From Rodentolepis nana (taxonomy: Eukaryota > Platyhelminthes > Cestoda > Cyclophyllidea > Hymenolepididae): a DNA stretch of 13,806 nucleotides. Under the pieces are notes generated by a model. The model was not told the origin of the DNA. It worked only from the letters and a program-made list of their open reading frames with translations, and did not search any database. Below are positions 10,310 to 13,806 of this stretch, piece after piece (position 1 is the stretch's first letter; each line of letters begins with the position of its first letter). Both the position numbers and the translations under genes were made by a program. The stretch covers positions 1-13,806 of the forward strand of contig UZAE01014517.1 of NCBI GenBank assembly GCA_900617975.1, read 5' to 3'.

Positions 10310-10627
10310 GGGGTGTGCAATAGACTTACCTCCACGTGGTGCCCCCTGGGTAAAGTATACTCATACGGCAAAAAAGTCTATAAACCGGCAGCTGACTTCA
10401 GACTTCAATCTACCATGGCCCGACTGCTTGTCATATTCGACACCTTTCACAGTACTCACCTTACCTTTTTCTCTACCTTTGTGTCTGTCTGCCTCTTACA
10501 TCTGTAAATTGCTCTTCTATTCCCCACCCCTCGACTTTCTACTTTGGTGAACCTTCCCTCTGTGAAGCCCGAAGTCAGCTAAATGGCTAATGATAGCTAT
10601 CAAAACACCTGCCATTTGAAATAAATA
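10310..10627 (+). repeat. SINE-like element copy 5, full length with perfect target-site duplication
   Basis: The best-preserved copy defines the ends of the family. It starts at GGGGTGTGCAATAGACTT and ends GCCATTTGAAATAAAT, 318 bp in all. It is flanked on both sides by AATTTTGTGAAATT (10296-10309 and 10628-10641). The 5' end can fold (ATAGACTT 10320-10327 with AAGTCTAT 10374-10381). The middle and 3' parts pair perfectly (AGCTGACTTC 10390-10399 with GAAGTCAGCT 10571-10580). The terminal hairpin is AAATGGC 10581-10587 with GCCATTT 10611-10617. Two open frames inside it (10284-10550 and 10313-10507) are not conserved and are not genes. The element has no reverse transcriptase of its own and must rely on a partner LINE (inference). 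Confidence 0.93.
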
Positions 10628-10641
10628 AATTTTGTGAAATT
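10628..10641 (+). repeat. Right target-site duplication of copy 5
   Basis: AATTTTGTGAAATT sits directly after the tail. It is identical to 10296-10309, a 14/14 match of the size typical for LINE-driven insertion. Confidence 0.9.
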
Positions 10642-11316
10642 TATCATGAACGCCCTGTAACTACGTTGAATACTTACCTTGTTAAGAATATCTAATTAAA
10701 AATAAACTTATCATTTTTGCCCGTTTTCGAAAATATTTGTCATTTTTTTAGATGAATACTTTATTAAGATAATATGAACGAAAATAAAAGCACCAATTTT
10801 ACAATCACAAATAGTATCAATTTTACTTGAAAATTGCTGCTATTGTTGGAATTATTTATAGTAATATTTGAGTTCATGCTGGGAGGGCCAAATGAAACAC
10901 AAAGAAAATGTGTTAAAAATTTACAATTTTGCTTTTTTCCTGAACAAAAATGTTTTGCTAGCAATTCCGAAAAAGGAAATAGCACAACAAAAAATCCGTA
11001 GCCCAGGAGTAAATTGACTGTCAATTGGTTAATGATAGTGAAAAGGCCAGTGTTTTAATGAACAATTCCTTATTTCCTATTATTATCGCAAAAATGAATC
11101 AACCCCCTCCTCTGACTCGTTTAATAAATTCAAAATTTAGTTAAAATGTGATAGCTAGGTAACCTTTAGCTGACTTTCAGCTTTATTTAAGACGAATATT
11201 CTTGAAACTGCGTTTTTCAGCCAAATGGAGACTTCTATTTTATACATATTTAAAAAGGGCGCTGAAAGCGATCTAAAAAGAATTTGCCTCAAAGGTTAAG
11301 CAACTAGAGTATTTTA
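10642..11316. other. AT-rich sequence between element copies 5 and 6
   Basis: A minus-strand frame of 86 codons (10764-11024) is hydrophobic at both ends, but it lacks the conserved residues of GPR158-family helices. No supported gene. Confidence 0.5.
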
Positions 11317-11332
11317 TTTATTTGTAACAGGT
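11317..11332 (+). repeat. Left target-site duplication of copy 6
   Basis: TTTATTTGTAACAGGT lies just before the element's G run. It matches 11817-11832 at 13 of 16 positions. Confidence 0.65.
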
Positions 11333-11816
11333 TGGGGGGTGCGCAATAGACTTACCTCCACTTGGTGCACCATGGGCAACGTATATTCATACGGCAAAAA
11401 AAGTCTATTGACTGGCAGTTGACTTCTCACTTCAAACTACCATCACCTCACTCGAAGCCATGTTCGAATATTTTCACAGTACTCACCTCACCTTTGTTCT
11501 ACCTCTGTGTTTGTCTCTAACATCTTTGAAACACTCTTCTGTCCCCCCCCCCTCAACTTTTTAACTTTGATGCTCCTTCCCCTCTGTGAAGCCTGAAGTT
11601 AATTGAAGGGCTAATGATAACCATCAAGACGCCTGCCATTTGATACAGGGCTAATGATAACTATCTTCAAAACTCCTGCCATTTGATATAAATAAATAAA
11701 TAATTGGGAACAGCCTGCCATTTGATATGGGGCTAATGATAACTATCAAAACGCCTGCCATTTGATATCCTAATGATAACCATCAAGACGCCTGCCATTT
11801 GATATAAACAAATAAA
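11333..11816 (+). repeat. SINE-like element copy 6 with tandemly repeated 3' end
   Basis: The 5' part is standard: TGGGGGGTGCGCAATAGACTT, then the stem CAATAGACTT 11344-11353 with AAGTCTATTG 11401-11410, and a C run near 11545. At 11608 the normal 3' unit is followed by further units, so the copy is 484 bp long instead of about 320. Imperfect direct repeats of 16 bp flank the whole block (TTTATTTGTAACAGGT 11317-11332, TTTATATGCTACAGGT 11817-11832, 13/16). The extra units therefore arrived with the insertion or grew inside it. Confidence 0.9.
11608..11816 (+). repeat. Tandem array of the element's 3' terminal unit (copy 6)
   Basis: Units of about 40 bp, each with GGCTAATGATAAC and ending CCTGCCATTTGATA: unit 1 at 11608-11647; unit 2 at 11648-11711, with an insertion (CTATCTTCAAAACTCC) and its own AAATAAATAAATAA tail; a partial unit at 11712-11728; unit 4 at 11729-11768; and unit 5 at 11769-11816, with the final tail. 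Units 1 and 5 are identical over 35 bases (11611-11645 and 11770-11804). The inner tail after unit 2 suggests that a finished 3' end was extended again. Confidence 0.88.
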
Positions 11817-11832
11817 TTTATATGCTACAGGT
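11817..11832 (+). repeat. Right target-site duplication of copy 6
   Basis: TTTATATGCTACAGGT lies directly after the last tail of the tandem 3' array. It is the partner of 11317-11332. Confidence 0.65.
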
Positions 11833-12224
11833 GATCTGAAGATAGGTATTTCATGAAAAGATGCTCATTAGAATTCATTCATTCATTCGCCGTATGAGAG
11901 GTTAAATACCGACACCAACTTTAACGATATAGACAGAAGCTCTAAATATAACAAATTTTCTAATAATTTAATTATTAGAAACATTAATTACCTTCACCAC
12001 TTTGTTTATCATCATGTATTTCACACAAAAAACCATAATTGTGAAGAAAAATATGTTATTCAGACGATGTTCGCAGTAATTCGCAATGTCTTGTTGCTAA
12101 ACAATTTACTTAAGCAAATTCCACAAAAATAATTGCATGATATATAGGCTTTTCTTATATCAATTGAATTTGAACTACTATTTTCTTTATATATATAGTC
12201 ATATCTAGAAATAGCATCTCTTAC
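11833..12224 (-). other. Start of a long intron downstream of exon D
   Basis: It begins with the donor gtaaga at 12224 and is AT-rich throughout, with no exon resembling the Cys-rich linker of GPR158 relatives. On the left it meets the target-site duplication of repeat copy 6. The intron seems to continue leftwards for at least several kilobases. Confidence 0.5.
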
Positions 12225-12342
12225 ATAAGTATTTTGGAAGTCACACCTCGCGGTATTCTTGAAGAAATTCGGTGTATAGAAGGATTGGGGGCATTGATTG
12301 ATATCCAACTGATGAAGATCCACTGATATTGTCACTACACCC
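12225..12342 (-). CDS. GPR158-like exon D: end of the Cache domain and start of the Cys-rich linker
   Basis: This is a 118-nt exon: one base that completes the split Met codon, then 39 codons, ending in phase 0 at TAT|gtaaga. The acceptor is tgttcattgtag. It begins GVVTISVDLHQLDINQC, the most diagnostic match in the window (human GPR158 has GVMKVDINLQKVDIDQC), and a second Cys follows in the context NTARCDF (human has GTHKCHL). The Asp that human GPR158 has at position 307 is Ser here. The next exon should encode the rest of the Cys-rich/EGF-like linker. None is visible on the minus strand down to the nearest repeat copy at 11816. Confidence 0.88.
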
Positions 12343-13248
12343 CTACAATGAACACAAACTAATGAGGCGGTCCATTGGTGTCTGCAATTGTTGCAATTCC
12401 TGTAATTTACATGAAATCGAGTGTTTTACGATTGTCCAAATAGCCGAAAAATGGGGTTGCATAGGTAATTACCCATCCATTGAAAAATCCCTCGCATACA
12501 TAATACGGTTCAGTCCAATGGCCATCTTCGTATTTCGGCACCCGATAAAATAGGGGGAAATTGAAATATCTCTGAACTTGTGTTCCATTTATGTTACTTC
12601 GAATGAAAGGCTTCGTGGTTATCCTTTCAAGCCCTTGACGACTTGACGCCCAGCGTTCCTGTATCAATGGATGTAGTTTTAGTGAAGGAATCAGCATTTC
12701 AATAGGCAATGGTTAAGTTAAAGTACCTTCAGTATTCTAAACCACGACTGTTCAGTGTAGTTTCTGTAACCATGAGCGCTCATATCTATTGCCTCCGCAA
12801 CTTGGTTAGCCATAGTTGGCTTGTAAGCGAAGGGGGCAAAGAGGTCCCATGTTGTGCCTTCATGATCAATAAAAGCTTGATTATCGAAGAATATTCCTGA
12901 AGAGACAATTTGGAAGCTTGAAAGTACATTGGCATAGACTTCGCCAAATAACTCGAAACGGTTCAATGGAGCACCCGACTGAAAAGATGCATTCATGTTT
13001 ACTTAATTTTATAAGTAGCACAGACATCATGGCTCGCTTACTTTAAGGTTTCCGTAGAGCTCGCCAACTATGTTATTCTGATAGTAGGCAGAAAGAAAGT
13101 GTGCCAATCGGAGAGCAATACGTCCTTCCATTTCAAATTGAACCTCAGCTCCGTAGCTGACACCTGAGGGCATTTGAAGTTCAGCAGGAAGTTTGGAAGC
13201 ACAATTTTCTGGTGTTATGGTGTCAATATAGGCAACCAAGCGTTGAAC
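12225..13248 (-). CDS. GPR158-like: GPR158/GPR179-like orphan class C GPCR, extracellular Cache region (partial, 4 exons)
   Basis: Four exons join in one open frame: 13248-13042, 12978-12727, 12658-12411 and 12342-12225, separated by introns of 63, 68 and 68 nt, all GT-AG. The product fragment is 275 residues. Family signatures, in order: NC near residue 15-16; an amphipathic helical stretch; SWFRILK-ERW at about 148-156 (human GPR158 has TEWFHGLRRKW); WTEPYYVC at 201-208; WVITYATPFFG at 215-225; then GVVTISVDLHQLDINQC at 237-253, followed by a further Cys at 269. N-glycosylation sequons are NYT (142) and NGT (177), fitting an extracellular location. GPR158-family receptors carry a ligand-sensing Cache domain outside the cell, then a Cys-rich linker, seven helices and a tail that binds RGS7-Gbeta5 (established knowledge). 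The signal peptide, linker and helices are missing from this window. It is partial at both ends. Orthology to GPR158, GPR179 or an insect relative (CG31760, Smog) cannot be decided here. Confidence 0.85.
12411..12658 (-). CDS. GPR158-like exon C: C-terminal half of the Cache domain
   Basis: This is a 248-nt exon: 82 codons plus two bases (AT), so its donor is in phase 2 (TTTCAT|gtaaat). It follows a 68-nt intron with acceptor ttgatacag. It starts ERWASSRQGL, continuing the SWFRILK motif of exon B. It then carries the sequon NGT, the family motif WTEPYYVC (exon positions 48-55) and the beta-strand motif WVITYATPFFG (62-72). Human GPR158 has WSPPYLEC and a WLVT strand at these places. The Glu before the Cys (E271 in human) is Val here. 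The split codon completes as ATG (Met) with the first base of exon D. Confidence 0.9.
12727..12978 (-). CDS. GPR158-like exon B: N-terminal half of the Cache domain
   Basis: This is a 252-nt, 84-codon exon with phase 0 at both ends. It is entered through a strong acceptor (tgcatcttttcag) after a 63-nt intron, and it leaves through AAG|gtactt. Residues SSFQIVSSGIFFD (exon positions 20-32) align with the human stretch EPSISRAAITF that holds S172 and R173. Here Ser takes the Arg position. A sequon NYT (exon positions 73-75) sits just before SWFRILK, where human GPR158 has a similarly placed NAT. Without splicing, the frame runs into a TAA two codons past the donor. Confidence 0.88.
13042..13248 (-). 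CDS. GPR158-like exon A: region leading into the Cache domain
   Basis: This is a 207-nt, 69-codon exon with phase 0 at both ends. The acceptor is tgtgattttag just upstream and the donor is AAA|gtaagc. It begins VQRLVAYIDTITPENC, and the Cys at residue 16 corresponds to the Cys of KRANCSG in human GPR158, which as I recall it precedes the Cache domain. The exon then gives the helical stretch EGRIALRLAHFLSAYYQNN, which aligns with the segment around HRALDTLTHATNFLNVML in the human protein. Read-through into the intron meets a TGA after five codons, which supports the splice. No start codon or signal peptide is present, so at least one exon lies upstream, beyond the right edge. Confidence 0.85.
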
Positions 13249-13589
13249 CTAAAATCACATTTAGCTTTCAGCTTAGATTAATAGGCCTGGGATTTCAAAA
13301 TTTATAAGAATTAATTCGGTGCTAAACAATTCTTTCCAAATAACAAAAATTTGAGCACCTTAGTTCTCCCTGCTACTAAATATAAGTTAATCAAGGTCAT
13401 GTAATTTGTGTTTGATGAATTGAGAACTAGAGTCTTAAAACCTGGATTTTTAACTCCTACTTCAAGAGAGCCATTAACAAAGACTAAACATTATCAAGTA
13501 TAAATTAAATTGCTATTTTGAATCACTTGATCTAATAAAGCTTGCAGAGTACCGGTAATGAGTCTCTTGAAACCCATCTTGAAAGTTAG
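13249..13589 (-). other. Intron sequence upstream of exon A
   Basis: AT-rich, with no open frame of note. It holds the acceptor side of exon A at its left end and is followed on the right by repeat copy 7, which runs off the window. The upstream exon with the signal peptide is not seen here. Confidence 0.6.
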
Positions 13590-13806
13590 TTTTATTTATT
13601 TATATCAAATGACAGGCGTTTTGATAGTTATCATTAGCTCTTTAGTTGACTTCAGGCTTCACAGAGGGGAGGAAAGGGTGAGCAGACACAAAGGCAGGGA
13701 AAAAAGAGATGAGTACTGTGGAAATGGTAGAATATGACATAAATGGGGACATTGTAGCTTGAGGTCAGAAGTCAACTGTCAGTAAATAGACTTTTTTGCC
13801 GTATGA
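13590..13806 (-). repeat. SINE-like element copy 7 (cut by the window end, internal deletion)
   Basis: On the minus strand this is the 3' and middle part: a (TAAA)n tail near 13590, then the terminal hairpin unit, CCTCTGTGAAGCCTGAAG, and the CACAGTACTCATC block. It continues to TCATACGGCAAAAAAGTC, where the window stops. About 50 bp of the C-rich middle present in copy 4 is missing. The inner inverted repeat is perfect (AGTTGACTTC 13644-13653, GAAGTCAACT 13768-13777). Confidence 0.9.

Noticed and set aside
10581..10620. Hammerhead ribozyme in the element's 3' hairpin (CTAATGA resembles CTGATGA)
   Set aside because: The essential G of CUGAUGA is A in every copy and the GAAA box is missing, so no catalytic core is present.
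10310..10627. The dispersed element as a MITE or other DNA transposon
   Set aside because: No terminal inverted repeats; a simple-repeat tail at one end only, variable target-site duplication length and a 5'-truncated copy all point to retroposition.
10764..11024. Minus-strand hydrophobic frame as a possible transmembrane exon of the GPR158-like receptor
   Set aside because: Hydrophobic stretches arise easily from T-rich DNA, and none of the conserved helix residues or loop Cys of the family line up.
12329..12900. Plus-strand open frames at 12329-12553 and 12709-12900
   Set aside because: They are antisense to, and explained by, the receptor exons on the minus strand.

Overview
The window looks like nuclear DNA of an invertebrate animal. 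It is AT-rich, its one convincing gene is split by very short GT-AG introns (63, 68 and 68 nt), and there are no bacterial-style operons. A flatworm or another compact-intron invertebrate would fit, but the sequence does not prove a phylum. Both ends of the window lie inside copies of the same dispersed repeat, and there is an ambiguous base in a poly-C run at 5062. That is what one expects of a contig whose assembly stopped at repeats.

Gene content: the right end (12225-13248, minus strand) carries four consecutive exons of an orphan class C G-protein-coupled receptor of the GPR158/GPR179 family. Spliced, they give 275 residues in one open frame. They cover the region before the extracellular Cache (amino-acid-sensor-like) domain, the Cache domain itself and the start of the Cys-rich linker. 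The first exon(s), with the signal peptide, lie beyond the right edge. The Cys-rich/EGF-like exon, the seven-helix core and the cytoplasmic tail were not found in the 12.2 kb to the left. The next intron is therefore very long, or the missing exons lie off the window. By alignment from memory to human GPR158, three polar residues reported to bind glycine (R173, E271, D307) are Ser, Val and Ser here.

Repeat content: at least seven copies of one short SINE-like retroposon (about 320 bp full length) lie in both orientations at 1-97, 2155-2490, 4294-4360, 8251-8583, 10310-10627, 11333-11816 and 13590-13806. The family has a fixed 5' end (GGGGTGTGCAATAGACTT), a C-rich middle, a conserved 3' stem-loop and an A/T-rich simple-repeat tail (TAAA or ATA units). 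One copy has a perfect 14-bp target-site duplication, one a 16-bp imperfect one, and one an apparent 40-bp one. One copy is 5' truncated. One has a 3' end made of several tandem copies of the terminal hairpin unit. The element has inverted repeats that include a compensatory base change, so its RNA probably folds.

Other regions: 6099-6540 is a CpG-rich island in AT-rich surroundings, with a 142-codon open frame and several CCAAT motifs and an E-box. It could be an exon or a promoter. A smaller CpG-enriched patch with a poly-C tract lies at 4960-5165, and a charged 65-codon open frame lies at 9820-10014 on the minus strand. The rest (about 98-2114, 2532-4293, 4423-4892, 5235-6098, 6541-8250, 8584-9660, 10642-11316) is AT-rich sequence in which I recognise no gene.
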